Notes under the pieces: generated by a model
The model's input: only the letters and a program-made list of their open reading frames with translations
Told to the model about the DNA's origin: nothing
The model's database searches: none
Translations under genes and position numbers: made by a program
Part shown: positions 54,601-64,000 of the stretch, one piece after another
Layout: every line of letters starts with the position of its first letter
How positions within the stretch are numbered: the stretch's first letter is position 1
Source: Bacteroidota bacterium
GTDB taxonomy: Bacteria > Bacteroidota > Bacteroidia > Palsa-965
Length of the DNA stretch: 64,000 bases
Reading direction: 5' to 3'
NCBI GenBank assembly: GCA_013288325.1
Contig: JABDCB010000009.1
Location: forward strand, 1 to 64,000

Positions 54601-57600
54601 ATGTCCTTCAGAAAAGATAGCAAACTCAAAAGCAACTTCTCTAAGATCATTATCAGTCTGGCTTCTCCGGAATCCATTCTGGAAAGATCAAGTGGAGAAG
54701 TGCTGAAACCGGAGACCATCAACTATCGTACTTACAAACCAGAAAGAGACGGTTTGTTTTGCGAGCGGATTTTTGGACCGGTGAAAGACTGGGAGTGTCA
54801 TTGCGGTAAGTACAAAAGAATACGTTACAAGGGGATTGTTTGTGACCGTTGCGGAGTAGAAGTGACAGAGAAGAAAGTACGTCGCGAGCGTATGGGTCAC
54901 ATCAACCTTACTGTACCGGTTGCTCATATCTGGTATTTCCGTTCCCTTCCAAATAAGATCGGTTATCTGCTTGGATTGCCTACCAAGAAATTGGATATGG
55001 TAATTTATTACGAGCGTTATGTGGTTATCAATGCAGGTATCAAATCTGCTGATGGCATACAATACCTCGATTTCCTGACAGAAGAGCAGTATCTGGAAAT
55101 TCTGGATACCCTGCCGAAAGAAAATCAACATCTGGATGACAGCGATGCGAATAAATTCGTTGCCAAGATGGGTGCTGATGCATTGGAAGAGTTGCTCAAA
55201 CGTATCAAGCTGGATGAGCTTTCTTACGAACTTCGTCACAAAGCCAATACAGAAACTTCACAGCAGCGTAAAAATGAGGCGTTGAAGCGTCTGCAGGTTG
55301 TAGAAGCGTTCCGTTCTGCAAATAAAAATGTACAGAACAATCCGGAATGGATGATCATTAAGGTGGTTCCTGTTATTCCACCGGAATTGCGCCCACTCGT
55401 TCCCCTGGATGGAGGACGTTTTGCTACTTCCGACTTAAATGACCTGTACCGTCGCGTTATCATCCGTAACAATCGTCTGAAAAGACTGATTGAGATCAAA
55501 GCTCCGGATGTTATCCTGCGTAATGAAAAACGTATGCTTCAGGAAGCTGTCGATTCATTGTTCGACAATTCCAGAAAGTCCAATGCAGTTAAAACGGAAT
55601 CCAACCGTGCACTGAAATCACTGTCCGACTCACTGAAAGGTAAGCAAGGTCGTTTCCGTCAGAATCTGTTGGGTAAACGGGTTGACTATTCTGCACGTTC
55701 TGTAATCGTCGTTGGTCCGGAATTGAAACTTCATGAGTGTGGTTTGCCAAAAGAAATGGCAGCCGAGCTCTTCAAACCATTTATTATCCGTAAGCTCATC
55801 GAACGGGGTATTGTGAAAACAGTAAAATCTGCAAAGAAAATTGTAGACCGTAAAGATGCAGTGGTATGGGATATTCTTGAAAATGTATTGAAAGGACATC
55901 CTGTTCTGCTCAACCGTGCTCCAACACTGCACCGTTTGGGTATACAGGCATTCCAGCCTAAGCTGATTGAAGGAAAAGCTATCCAGCTGCACCCGCTCAC
56001 TTGTACGGCTTTCAACGCTGACTTTGACGGTGACCAGATGGCAGTACACGTTCCACTGGGACATGCTGCAATCCTGGAAGCTCAAATGCTGATGCTTGCA
56101 TCCCATAACATTCTTAACCCGGCCAATGGAGCTCCGGTTACCGTTCCTTCTCAGGACATGGTGCTCGGACTTTACTACATTACCAAGGGTAAGAAGACAA
56201 TGGGTGATGAGATTGTACGTGGAGAAGGACTTACATTCTATTCTGCCGATGAGGTTATCATCGCGCATAACGAAGGTAAAGTGGATATGCATGCCTGGAT
56301 TAAAGTGAAGGTGGACAATTCCAAAGAAAGCGGCAAGCTGAAACCAGCTATTATTGAAACAACTGTTGGACGTGTTATTTTCAACCAGGTTGTTCCAAAA
56401 GAAGCAGGTTATATCAATGAATTACTTACGAAGAAATCACTGCGTGATATTATCGGAGCTATCCTGAAAGAAACAGGTATGGCACGTACTGCACGTTTCC
56501 TGGATGATATCAAGGAAATAGGCTTTATGTCGGCATTCCGCGGTGGTCTTTCATTCAACCTGGGTGACGTTATCGTTCCGGCTGATAAGCCGCAAATGGT
56601 AGCAGAATCAAATGCAGAAGTGGATGAAGTGATGAATAACTATAACATGGGTTTCATCACCAACAACGAACGTTACAATCAGATCATCGATATCTGGACA
56701 CATACTACAGCCCGTATCACCAAAAAGGTACTGGATCAGTTGGCAACAGATAAGCAGGGCTTTAACTCGGTTTACATGATGCTTGACTCCGGTGCACGGG
56801 GATCTAAAGAACAGATCCGTCAGCTGGGTGGAATGCGCGGTCTGATGGCTAAGCCACAGAAATCAGGCTCTACCGGCGGTGAGATTATCGAGAATCCGGT
56901 ATTGTCCAACTTTAAAGAAGGTCTGTCCATTCTGGAGTACTTTATCTCTACTCACGGTGCTCGTAAAGGTCTTGCCGATACAGCCCTGAAAACAGCCGAT
57001 GCCGGTTACTTAACCCGTAGGTTGGTAGACGTTGCTCAGGATGTGGTAATCAATGAACTTGATTGCGGCACACTGCGCGGTTTGATTGCAACTCCGCTGA
57101 AAAAGAATGACGAAGTAGTGGAAAGCCTCTACGACAGAATTCTAGGACGTACTGCTGTTCATGATGTTTTCCACCCGCTTACCGGTGAACTGATCATTGA
57201 AAGCGGAAGTGAAATCACAGAAGACTATGCGAAGATCATTGAAGAATCTCCGATAGAATCTGTTGAAATTCGTTCCGTACTTACCTGCGAATCACGTACA
57301 GGAGTGTGTGCAAAATGCTATGGCCGTAACCTTGCAACCGGACGTATGGTTCAGTTGGGTGAAGCAGTAGGTGTTATTGCTGCGCAGTCTATCGGTGAGC
57401 CAGGTACACAGCTTACACTGCGTACCTTCCACGTTGGTGGTACTGCATCTAATATTGCAGCTTCTTCCAAAATTGAAGCGAAATACGATGGTATTGCTGA
57501 AATCGAGGAGCTTCGTACCGTAAAACGTAAGAATACCGATGGAGCCATGGTGGATGTTGTTATCGCCCGTTCTGCAGAAATGCGGATCATCGATGCCAAT

Positions 57601-58899
57601 ACCCGTATCACCCTCAACACTTCCAATATCCCTTATGGTGCGCAGATGTACATCAAGAGCGGAGATAAAGTGAAGAAAGGTCAGTTGCTGTGCGACTGGG
57701 ATCCATACAATGCCGTTATCGTTTCCGAATTTGCCGGTAAAATTGATTTCGACAATGTAGAAGAAGGTATCACTTTCCGTGAAGAATCCGATGAACAAAC
57801 CGGATTTAAGGAAAAAGTGATTATCGAAACAAAGGATAAAACCAAGAACCCTGCCATCAAAATTGTGGTTGGTAAGGATACCCTTAAGAACTACAATATA
57901 CCAGTAGGTGCACACGTTATCGTGAACCATGATCAGAAGATTGAAGCAGGACAGATTCTCGTTAAGATCCCACGTTCATTAGGTAAATCAGGTGACATCA
58001 CCGGTGGTCTGCCACGTGTTACGGAGCTTTTCGAAGCACGTAACCCAAGCAACCCTGCTGTTGTAGCCGAAATCGATGGTATTGTTACATTCGGTAAGAT
58101 TAAACGTGGTAACCGTGAGGTACTTGTTGAATCCCGTACCGGAGAACGTAAAACATACCTGGTTCCTCTTTCCAAACATATCCTTGTACAGGAGAATGAC
58201 TTTATCAAAGCAGGAGAATCTTTGTCCGATGGCTCTATCAGCCCAACCGACATCCTTGCTATCAAAGGTCCTACAGCAGTACAGGAATACCTGGTAAATG
58301 AGGTACAGGAAGTATACCGTTTGCAGGGTGTAAAAATCAATGATAAACACTTTGAAGTAATCGTACGTCAGATGATGCGTAAGGTATACATCGAAGATCC
58401 AGGTGATACTATGTTCCTTGAACAGCAGATCAGCAACAAGTCGGACTTTATGGAAGAGAACGACAAGCTGTATGCCAAGAAGGTAGTGGTTGAGCCAGGT
58501 GACTCGGAAGTACTCAAGGCAGGTCAGATTATCAGTGCACGTAAGCTGAGGGATGAAAATTCCATGCTGAAACGTAAGGATAAAAAGGCTGTGGAGGCCC
58601 GCGATGCGGAAGCTGCCACATCATCCCAGATTCTTCAGGGTATTACCCGTGCGTCTCTGCAAACCAACAGCTTTATCTCGGCTGCTTCCTTCCAGGAAAC
58701 AACCAAGGTGCTGAACGAAGCTGCAGTAGCCGGAAAGGTAGATACACTCAATGGTCTGAAAGAAAACGTTATTGTTGGTCACCTCATTCCAGCAGGTACC
58801 GGACAACGCGAATTCGAAAAGATCATTGTGGGTTCCAAAGAAGAATACGACCGTCTTATGGCTTCCAAGAAAGAAGCAGAGATGGAAGAGCAGGATTAA
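54601..58899 (+). CDS. rpoC: RNA polymerase beta' subunit
   Basis: 1,432 residues. N-terminal zinc site [20 protein letters not shown], active-site [15 protein letters not shown] (three catalytic Asp), bridge/trigger helix region [20 protein letters not shown], second zinc site [13 protein letters not shown], and [21 protein letters not shown]-terminal part contains the insert and [12 protein letters not shown] region typical of the phylum. A Glu-rich tail closes it. It is 54 bp behind rpoB and followed by a terminator. Confidence 0.98.
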   Translation: MSFRKDSKLKSNFSKIIISLASPESILERSSGEVLKPETINYRTYKPERDGLFCERIFGPVKDWECHCGKYKRIRYKGIVCDRCGVEVTEKKVRRERMGHINLTVPVAHIWYFRSLPNKIGYLLGLPTKKLDMVIYYERYVVINAGIKSADGIQYLDFLTEEQYLEILDTLPKENQHLDDSDANKFVAKMGADALEELLKRIKLDELSYELRHKANTETSQQRKNEALKRLQVVEAFRSANKNVQNNPEWMIIKVVPVIPPELRPLVPLDGGRFATSDLNDLYRRVIIRNNRLKRLIEIKAPDVILRNEKRMLQEAVDSLFDNSRKSNAVKTESNRALKSLSDSLKGKQGRFRQNLLGKRVDYSARSVIVVGPELKLHECGLPKEMAAELFKPFIIRKLIERGIVKTVKSAKKIVDRKDAVVWDILENVLKGHPVLLNRAPTLHRLGIQAFQPKLIEGKAIQLHPLTCTAFNADFDGDQMAVHVPLGHAAILEAQMLMLASHNILNPANGAPVTVPSQDMVLGLYYITKGKKTMGDEIVRGEGLTFYSADEVIIAHNEGKVDMHAWIKVKVDNSKESGKLKPAIIETTVGRVIFNQVVPKEAGYINELLTKKSLRDIIGAILKETGMARTARFLDDIKEIGFMSAFRGGLSFNLGDVIVPADKPQMVAESNAEVDEVMNNYNMGFITNNERYNQIIDIWTHTTARITKKVLDQLATDKQGFNSVYMMLDSGARGSKEQIRQLGGMRGLMAKPQKSGSTGGEIIENPVLSNFKEGLSILEYFISTHGARKGLADTALKTADAGYLTRRLVDVAQDVVINELDCGTLRGLIATPLKKNDEVVESLYDRILGRTAVHDVFHPLTGELIIESGSEITEDYAKIIEESPIESVEIRSVLTCESRTGVCAKCYGRNLATGRMVQLGEAVGVIAAQSIGEPGTQLTLRTFHVGGTASNIAASSKIEAKYDGIAEIEELRTVKRKNTDGAMVDVVIARSAEMRIIDANTRITLNTSNIPYGAQMYIKSGDKVKKGQLLCDWDPYNAVIVSEFAGKIDFDNVEEGITFREESDEQTGFKEKVIIETKDKTKNPAIKIVVGKDTLKNYNIPVGAHVIVNHDQKIEAGQILVKIPRSLGKSGDITGGLPRVTELFEARNPSNPAVVAEIDGIVTFGKIKRGNREVLVESRTGERKTYLVPLSKHILVQENDFIKAGESLSDGSISPTDILAIKGPTAVQEYLVNEVQEVYRLQGVKINDKHFEVIVRQMMRKVYIEDPGDTMFLEQQISNKSDFMEENDKLYAKKVVVEPGDSEVLKAGQIISARKLRDENSMLKRKDKKAVEARDAEAATSSQILQGITRASLQTNSFISAASFQETTKVLNEAAVAGKVDTLNGLKENVIVGHLIPAGTGQREFEKIIVGSKEEYDRLMASKKEAEMEEQD

Positions 58900-58969
58900 C
58901 TCACCCCTAACCCCTCTCTCCCGACTACGTCAGCAAAGAGGGGAAAGGAAAGTCCTCATACTATAAAGG

Positions 58970-59001
58970 AAAAAGGCCTCCGGAAGGGGGCCTTTCTTTT
59001 T
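58970..59001 (+). terminator. Terminator after rpoC
   Basis: AAAGGCC-loop-GGCCTTTC followed by TTTTT; ends the rplK-rpoC string. Just before it (58905-58945) lies a CTCTCCCGACTACGTC-type dispersed repeat. Confidence 0.82.
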
Positions 59002-59120
59002 GAGAGCATTTAGATCACTCACTCTATTACACTTACTTATGTTGTTCTGGATGACTTAAGTGAATGTATGTTTGCGATAACATGGAAGATGACATACTGG
59101 GCAAGAGAATTCAATCTAAT

Positions 59121-59435
59121 TCAATCCTTTGAGCCGGAGACAGCCATAGTCAATAACAAAGCCAGTCCAAACCCCAATACAACCCCCACGGCACCTCCAT
59201 CGGCGCCGAAGGGTTTAGCCCGGTTAAAGATGTCCTTTCTAGCATTGTAGAATGCATTCCATCCGTCATATCCATACTTATTCAGATGTTGCATGATTTC
59301 CTCATGGGTATAGAGACCCGATTTTGTTAAAATGTCCTCATATTCCGCATAATCATTCAGATTTGCAAAGTTGGAGTCAATCCTTTTTCGCAATTCCAGG
59401 ATACGATTAGCATTATGTTCTCTGTTGAGTATCAT
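59121..59435 (-). CDS. Hypothetical protein with C-terminal membrane helix
   Basis: 104 residues: a charged helical first 70 residues (NREHNANRILELRKRIDSNF, KSGLYTHEEIMQHLNKYGYD) and a Gly-rich hydrophobic C-terminus (GADGGAVGVVLGFGLALLLTMAV) that could anchor it in a membrane as a tail-anchored protein. No known motif. It lies 13 bp behind a second small membrane protein gene on the same strand, probably one operon. Confidence 0.65.
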   Translation of the reverse strand: MILNREHNANRILELRKRIDSNFANLNDYAEYEDILTKSGLYTHEEIMQHLNKYGYDGWNAFYNARKDIFNRAKPFGADGGAVGVVLGFGLALLLTMAVSGSKD

Positions 59436-59448
59436 TTTGTATTATCCT

Positions 59449-59901
59449 TTATTGTTTTTCAGCCGGTTGAATTTTATTCAAAATTTCCTGAAACTCTTCA
59501 ATTTGTTTTTTCTGACTTTCTTTAAGGGAATTAAAATCAGTTTCGTACTTCACCATCTCCTTTCCAAATTCTTCCTTCGCCGTTTCTTTGGCGGCCTGAT
59601 TGGCCTTAAAGGCGCTGGCCGCTATAATTACAATTATTAAAGTCACTATAATTCCTATTCCCCAAAGAATAGTTGTGGTTCTCTTGTCATTCTCATCTTG
59701 TACAGCAGTAATCCTCCATTTGAGCTCCGTATTTTCCTTTTCGAGGTCAATGAGGGTTTGCGTATTGATTGTAACCTGTTTTTTGTCAAGTGTATCAGAC
59801 TTGGGTTTTGTAAGAACCTGAGAAAAAGCAATCGTAATAAAGGTACAAAAAGCCACGCAAAAAAAGAAGGAGAAAGAGCTGAGAACACCAATGAGCCTCA
59901 T
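59449..59901 (-). CDS. Membrane protein with coiled coils
   Basis: I start at ATG 59901 (150 residues), two codons inside the track ORF, which uses a TTG. N-terminal signal-like helix (MRLIGVLSSFSFFFCVAFCTF), a coiled-coil stretch (LIDLEKENTELKWRITAVQDEN), a membrane helix (TILWGIGIIVTLIIVIIAA) and a second long coiled coil to the end (KEEFGKEMVKYETDFNSLKE). No family recognised. Coupled with the 104-residue gene downstream; the two may form a membrane complex. Confidence 0.68.
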   Translation of the reverse strand: MRLIGVLSSFSFFFCVAFCTFITIAFSQVLTKPKSDTLDKKQVTINTQTLIDLEKENTELKWRITAVQDENDKRTTTILWGIGIIVTLIIVIIAASAFKANQAAKETAKEEFGKEMVKYETDFNSLKESQKKQIEEFQEILNKIQPAEKQ

Positions 59902-60151
59902 AAGCAATTACTTTATGGCGATAAATTAACGCCGATTTGGTAAACTTAGGAAACCACTTTTTTGTACTTTTTAATCAACCCGGCAAACAGAATATTGGAG
60001 AGTTCTTTGCCTTCCTCCCTCCCGCAAAAACTTAACCCTTCGCAGCCTGATAGCTATCGGCATCGCCCTATGCCACTTGCTTGCGCTGCTCTGGATAGCA
60101 CACGAGGGTTGTTGATCCCCTTTTGCCTATCTTTACCCCTCTGAACCCGCC

Positions 60152-61132
60152 ATGACAACACCTTCCAAAGACACAAAGACTAAGATACTCCCTGCAGAAA
60201 AAGCGGGATTGCATGCGCGAAACCCGCATCGTTTCCCGTATGATTTTAAGGTGCTGGTAAAAGCCTGTCCTGAACTATCTCCTTTTGTATCCCTGAATAA
60301 ATACGGGAATGAAAGTGTGGACTTTGCCAACCCGGCTGCTGTAATTATGCTGAACAGGGCCTTACTCATGCATTTTTATGGGGTTGCAGAATGGGATATA
60401 CCCGCTGGGTATCTCTGCCCGCCTATTCCCGGCCGTGCGGATTATATACACCATGCAGCGGATTTGCTGGCCAGTTCGAATGGAGGAAAAATCCCATACG
60501 GAAAATCAGTTCGGATCCTTGATATCGGAATGGGAGCCAGTATGGTTTATCCGATCATCGGACATAAAGTATATGACTGGAGTTTTACAGGCAGCGAGAT
60601 AGATCCGGCAGCTATTGCTTCGATCAAACGTCTGCTGAAAGCAAATCCAAGACTTGCTCAGGATGTGGAATTGCGTTTGCAGAAATCTGCAACCGATATA
60701 TTCAAAGGAATAATCAAGTCGGGTGAGTATTTTGATCTCACTATTTCCAATCCACCTTTCCATGCCTCCCTGGCAGAAGCACAGGCGGGGACAGAACGTA
60801 AATGGAAAAATCTGGGTCGTAACAAAGGGCAAAAAGAAACACGCAATTTCGGAGGACAGTATACAGAACTCTGGTGTGAAGGCGGGGAGCAGGTATTTAT
60901 CGGGAAGATGATTGAGCAAAGCAAGGATATTGCTGAGTCCTGCTATTGGTTCTCTACCCTGGTTTCCAAAAGTGAAAGTCTGCGCGGAATCTATAGGACG
61001 TTAAAAAAAGCCGGTGCGGTGGATGTGAAAACCATCGACATGGCACAAGGGCAAAAGACAAGCCGGATTGTAGCCTGGTCCTTTTTGAGCAAGAGCCGCA
61101 GAACTGAGTGGCGCTTGAGAAACTGGGACTAA
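60152..61132 (+). CDS. rlmF: 23S rRNA (adenine1618-N6)-methyltransferase
   Basis: 326 residues, the RlmF family size (about 310-330). The start region GLHARNPHRFPYDFKVLVKACPEL is the family signature; the SAM-binding motif is VRILDIGMGASMVYPIIG and the N6-adenine motif is ISNPPFHASLAEA (NPPF). It methylates A1618 of 23S rRNA. Monocistronic; the minisatellite follows its stop. Confidence 0.94.
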   Translation: MTTPSKDTKTKILPAEKAGLHARNPHRFPYDFKVLVKACPELSPFVSLNKYGNESVDFANPAAVIMLNRALLMHFYGVAEWDIPAGYLCPPIPGRADYIHHAADLLASSNGGKIPYGKSVRILDIGMGASMVYPIIGHKVYDWSFTGSEIDPAAIASIKRLLKANPRLAQDVELRLQKSATDIFKGIIKSGEYFDLTISNPPFHASLAEAQAGTERKWKNLGRNKGQKETRNFGGQYTELWCEGGEQVFIGKMIEQSKDIAESCYWFSTLVSKSESLRGIYRTLKKAGAVDVKTIDMAQGQKTSRIVAWSFLSKSRRTEWRLRNWD

Positions 61133-61180
61133 GGCCTTACCTAACCGAAGGACCTCTTATTGCCCCCACATCTAAAGGAC

Positions 61181-61612
61181 ATCTCTTCTCGTCTCAGGAG
61201 TGTTTCTCCACGTCTGGATCATGTCTTTTCTCATCTGCTGCGTGTTTCTCCTCGTCTGGAGCATGTCTTTTCTCGTCTCCGGAGTGTTTCCCCTCGTATA
61301 GATAATGTCTTTTCTCGTCTGCTGTGTGTTTCTCCATGTCAGGATCATGTCTTTTCTCGTCTCCTGAATGCTTCTCCACGTCTGGATCATGTTTTTTCTC
61401 GTCTCCAGAGTGTTTTTTCACGCCTGGATCATGTTTTTTCTCGTCTCCAGAGTGTTTTTTCACGCCTGGATCATGTCTTTTCTCGTCCCCTGAATGTTCC
61501 TCCACGTCTGGATCATGTCTTTTCTCATCTCCTGAATGTTTGTCCGCGTCTGAATAATGTCTCTTCTCGTCTCCTGAGTATTTCTCCACGTCTGAGGAGT
61601 GTTTCTTCTCAT
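61181..61612. repeat. 42-bp tandem repeat (minisatellite), about ten copies
   Basis: A 42-bp unit such as TCATGTCTTTTCTCATCTGC...TCTCCTCGTCTGGA is repeated head to tail with 10-20 percent divergence. As 42 is a multiple of 3, several frames on both strands stay open: minus 61194..61589 (KHSGDEKRHDPDVE, hydrophilic, 14-residue period), plus 61160..61642 (SRLxSVSPRLDHVF) and plus 61324..61557 (Ser/Cys-rich). None has a clear ribosome site or a non-repeat domain, so I do not call a gene. The minus frame, with its Lys/Glu/His/Asp repeats, is the likeliest if any is translated. Not CRISPR: no spacers. Confidence 0.85.
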
Positions 61613-61759
61613 CAGTATTGTAGAAGAAAAATCACCAATTGATAGTGAGAGAGTTAGGTGTTCGTATAGGTTCGAGTCAGAACAAGTAAGTAGGGTAGGA
61701 AAAATCCGTATCTTTAATTAGTGTTTCCGAAGTGGTGAAATGCGATAAAAATCTTATTT

Positions 61760-62077
61760 ATGAGCGAAGAACAAAATAACCCCAATCAGCTGAATATAGA
61801 GCTGAATGAAGATGTAGCAGAAGGAATCTATTCCAACCTGGCTATTATTACCCATTCCAATTCGGAATTCGTTATTGATTTTATCAAGCTGATGCCGGGG
61901 GTTCCCAAGGCCAAGGTGAAGTCGAGGATTGTGCTGACACCTCAGCATGCCAAACGTCTGATGAAGGCTCTTAAAGATAATATTGGCAAGTTTGAGCAGG
62001 TACATGGTCCTATTAAGGATACCGATATGCCTAATACGCTACCCCTCAGCTTTGGTGGGCCTACCGCTCAGGCTTAA
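61760..62077 (+). CDS. DUF3467 family protein
   Basis: 105 residues (MSEEQNNPNQLNIELNEDVA...), with the DUF3467 core EGIYSNLAIITHSNSEFVIDFIKLMPGVPKAKVKSRIVLTPQHAKRLMKALKDNIG split here over residues 28-80. Small beta-helix fold, no enzymatic residues evident, function unknown although highly conserved in Bacteroidota and other phyla. Its stop is inside the left arm of a strong bidirectional terminator. Confidence 0.9.
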   Translation: MSEEQNNPNQLNIELNEDVAEGIYSNLAIITHSNSEFVIDFIKLMPGVPKAKVKSRIVLTPQHAKRLMKALKDNIGKFEQVHGPIKDTDMPNTLPLSFGGPTAQA

Positions 62078-62159
62078 AAAAGCGGCAGGAGGCAGCGGCA
62101 GTATGCCCATAGGGTTAGTTTAATTTTGCCTCCTGCTGCTGCCTCCTGCCGCTTTTTTT
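62076..62159. terminator. Bidirectional terminator made of a purine-rich repeat
   Basis: AAAAAAGCGGCAGGAGGCAG... pairs over 26 bp (one mismatch) with CTGCTGCTGCCTCCTGCCGC followed by T7. The loop is about 31 nt. It separates the DUF3467 gene and argH. The stem sequence is a variant of the GCAGGAGGCAGCA unit repeated at 28405-28455. Confidence 0.85.
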
Positions 62160-62172
62160 CTACCTCCTGCGC

Positions 62173-63477
62173 CTATTTTAATAGAGCTATCCTTTTCTCC
62201 ATTTCCTTTCTGATCTCATCGGTGCACAGATTCCCGATACTCCCTTCATGGGTGTGATGAAGTGGTTTTTGGTAAGAGAAGGTGCCGGAGTTAATATCCT
62301 TCCCTACCTTTTTATAGGCATCCCGAAAAGGGACTCCTTGCAGCACTTGTTCGTTCACCGCTTCCACACTCCATAAGTACCGATACTTTTCGTCTTTCAG
62401 GATAGAGGCATTCACCTGTATGTGCTGTAGCATATAATGAGCCATGTGCAGACAGGAGCTTAGTTCTTGTAGCGCAGGGAATAGGCATTCTTTGGTTAAC
62501 TGGAAGTCGCGGTGGTAACCGGAAGGCAGGTTGCTTTGAAGCAACGTCAGCTCATTGGGCAAGGCCTGTAGCTTATTGCACCGGGCCCGGATGAGTTCAA
62601 ATACATCGGGATTTTTCTTGTGAGGCATAATGCTGCTTCCTGTACACAATTCATCGGGGAAAGAGATGAACCCGAAATTCTGCCCCATGTACAAACAAAT
62701 ATCAAACGATAAGCGGGAGAGGGTAGCCCCAACCGATGCCAGCGCCATGGCACAGATCTTCTCAGTTTTCCCCCGGCTCATTTGTGCGTACACCGAATTA
62801 TAATTCAGTGTTTCAAATTTCAGGAGGCGTGTTGTCATCTCCCGTTTAAGCGGAAAGGATGATCCGAATCCGGCACCGGAGCCGAGTGGATTTTTATTGG
62901 CAACATGATAAGCAGCCAGCATCAGTTCCATATCATCTACCAGACTTTCGGCATAGGCTCCAAACCATAATCCGAAAGAGGAAGGCATAGCCACCTGCAT
63001 ATGTGTATATCCGGGCATCAGCACTTCCCGGTGTTTTTCACTCAATAACTGAAGGGTGTCGAATACGGTTTTGATTTCTCCGCTTATCTTTTTCAGCTGA
63101 TCACGAATAAATAATTTTACATCCACCAGCACCTGGTCGTTCCGGGATCGTCCGCTATGTATTTTCTTTCCGGCTTCTCCTATATTCCTTGTCAGCAGAA
63201 GCTCTATCTGTGAATGAACATCCTCCACTCCGTCTTCTATAACGAATGCTTCAGCCTTTATGGTGTGCAAAATAGCTTTCAACCCTTTTTCAATAGCCGA
63301 GAATTCGTCCGCCGAAAGTAACTGAATCTCCTTCAGCATGGCAGTATGGGCCAGAGAACCTGTTACATCGGCTTCGGCCAGATAAAGATCAAACTCTTTA
63401 TCCTTTCCGGCAGTAAAAGAATCAATGATAGCAGAGGCCTCGCTTAATGTCTGATTTTCTTTTTGCCAGAGTTTCAT
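62173..63477 (-). CDS. argH: Argininosuccinate lyase
   Basis: 434 residues, normal length for this phylum. Fumarase/ASL superfamily signature GSSIMPHKKNPDVFELIRARC with the flexible catalytic loop, substrate site SGRSRNDQVLVDVKLFIRD and TPGYTH-type LMPGYTHMQVAMPSSFG. It cleaves argininosuccinate to arginine and fumarate. The start ATG 63477 is 21 bp after the stop of an ArgE-type deacetylase gene, giving part of an arginine operon. The C-terminus ends shortly before a terminator. Confidence 0.96.
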   Translation of the reverse strand: MKLWQKENQTLSEASAIIDSFTAGKDKEFDLYLAEADVTGSLAHTAMLKEIQLLSADEFSAIEKGLKAILHTIKAEAFVIEDGVEDVHSQIELLLTRNIGEAGKKIHSGRSRNDQVLVDVKLFIRDQLKKISGEIKTVFDTLQLLSEKHREVLMPGYTHMQVAMPSSFGLWFGAYAESLVDDMELMLAAYHVANKNPLGSGAGFGSSFPLKREMTTRLLKFETLNYNSVYAQMSRGKTEKICAMALASVGATLSRLSFDICLYMGQNFGFISFPDELCTGSSIMPHKKNPDVFELIRARCNKLQALPNELTLLQSNLPSGYHRDFQLTKECLFPALQELSSCLHMAHYMLQHIQVNASILKDEKYRYLWSVEAVNEQVLQGVPFRDAYKKVGKDINSGTFSYQKPLHHTHEGSIGNLCTDEIRKEMEKRIALLK

Positions 63478-63498
63478 GCAGAATTTATGAATTAAGAT

Positions 63499-64000
63499 TT
63501 AAGAATTATGATTGAATATTTTCTGAAGCATGGCGATATAGATATCAATGCCTTCCATGATTTCGGAAACATAAATGAATTCATCGGCCGTATGTGAACG
63601 AGCGGAATCACCGGGCCCTATTTTAAGACTTTGAACAGGTATCAGTGCCTGATCTGATGTGGTGGGCGAGCCATATGTGGTTCTGCCCAATGCAAGTCCG
63701 GCTTTTACAATGGGATGCTCTGCGGATATAGAAGACGGCTTGAGTCGCATAGACCTTGGAGTTACCTCACAAGAAACATGTTTACGGATCATATCCAGTA
63801 CCTCTTCCTGGGTATACATTTCTGTAAGCCTTACATCTACGGTAAACTTGCAGGTGTCGGGCACTACATTGTGTTGTGTACCCGCCTGAATGACAGTCAC
63901 CGACATTTTCATTTCACCCAGCCAGGGAGATACTTTCGGAAACCGGAATGTGCGAAACCATTGAATGGCATCCATCGCTTTGTAAAGTGCATTTTCGCCT
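63499..64000 (-). CDS. M20-family deacetylase (ArgE/DapE type), C-terminal part, cut by window edge
   Basis: The frame continues upstream of the track Met: GENALYKAMDAIQW is open to the right window edge, so about 167 residues of the C-terminal half are visible. It contains the lid-domain strands (VTVIQAGTQHNVVPDTCKFTVDVRLTE) and the closing metal-site region SRSHTADEFIYVSEIMEGIDIY (GDSARSHTADEF), as in M20 acetylornithine/succinylornithine deacetylases and DapE. With argH directly downstream, an arginine role (ornithine release) is likeliest; in Bacteroides the substrate is N-succinylornithine. The N-terminal catalytic half is outside the window. Confidence 0.88.
   Translation of the reverse strand, partial: GENALYKAMDAIQWFRTFRFPKVSPWLGEMKMSVTVIQAGTQHNVVPDTCKFTVDVRLTEMYTQEEVLDMIRKHVSCEVTPRSMRLKPSSISAEHPIVKAGLALGRTTYGSPTTSDQALIPVQSLKIGPGDSARSHTADEFIYVSEIMEGIDIYIAMLQKIFNHNS

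Noticed and set aside
56500-57930. Long minus-strand ORFs antisense to rpoC (such as 57292..57930)
   Set aside because: They are antisense to highly conserved rpoC sequence; open frames arise from its strong codon bias.
61181-61612. CRISPR array
   Set aside because: The 42-bp units are contiguous and diverged, with no unique spacers and no cas genes.

Overview
The window looks like a chromosomal segment of a free-living or environmental member of the Bacteroidota (Chitinophagales/Sphingobacteriales-like). The evidence is a fused SecDF, a type III glutamine synthetase, proteins with type IX secretion (T9SS) C-terminal sorting domains, PorE-like TPR/propeller/OmpA proteins, a TonB-dependent receptor with a carboxypeptidase-regulatory-like N-terminal domain, DUF2851 and DUF3467 proteins, and many promoters of the TTG-N(17-22)-TAnnTTTG type used by the Bacteroidota housekeeping sigma factor. 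No rRNA, CRISPR array or replication origin was seen.

Layout. Positions 1-7,200 are accessory and AT-rich: the start of a gene cut by the window edge, a long AT-rich spacer, an SRAP (YedK/HMCES-like) gene with a small partner, a long rod-shaped RNA candidate, a lipoprotein, a tRNA-like gene with an odd anticodon, an IS1380-family transposase, and a patch of very small genes on both strands with two copies of a 108-bp repeat carrying a strong Shine-Dalgarno sequence. Positions 7,200-12,450 hold a probable metal-related envelope locus (TonB receptor, His/Cys-rich small protein, beta-barrel protein, lipoprotein, periplasmic HMA-like protein). Positions 12,460-15,420 hold a PIN-domain/small-protein pair and a T9SS cargo protein rich in calcium-loop repeats.

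Positions 15,690-45,280 are mostly core metabolism and envelope genes: secDF, tatA, glnN, two PorE-like paralogues on either side of purM, prfA, a second T9SS cargo protein, a fatty acid desaturase, pyrF, a TonB-like protein, DUF2851-PspC-K+ channel-RmlD-like genes, two APC permeases, a helix-hairpin-helix protein, apt, an acyl-CoA dehydrogenase, rpsU, a tyrosine recombinase and hpf. Positions 45,430-58,900 are the classical translation/transcription cluster: tRNA-Thr(TGT), tRNA-Tyr, tRNA-Gly(TCC), tRNA-Thr(GGT), tuf, tRNA-Trp, secE, nusG, rplK, rplA, rplJ, rplL, rpoB, rpoC. The right end has two small membrane proteins, rlmF, a 42-bp minisatellite, a DUF3467 gene and the argH end of an arginine-biosynthesis operon, cut by the window edge inside an ArgE-type deacetylase.

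The parts most worth a second look are the small-gene patch with its 108-bp repeats (5.4-6.9 kb), the 6S-like rod RNA at 2.0-2.2 kb, the AAU-anticodon tRNA-like gene, the PorE-like gene pair, a signal peptide apparently built from a simple DNA repeat, and a recurring promoter geometry that predicts leaderless mRNAs.
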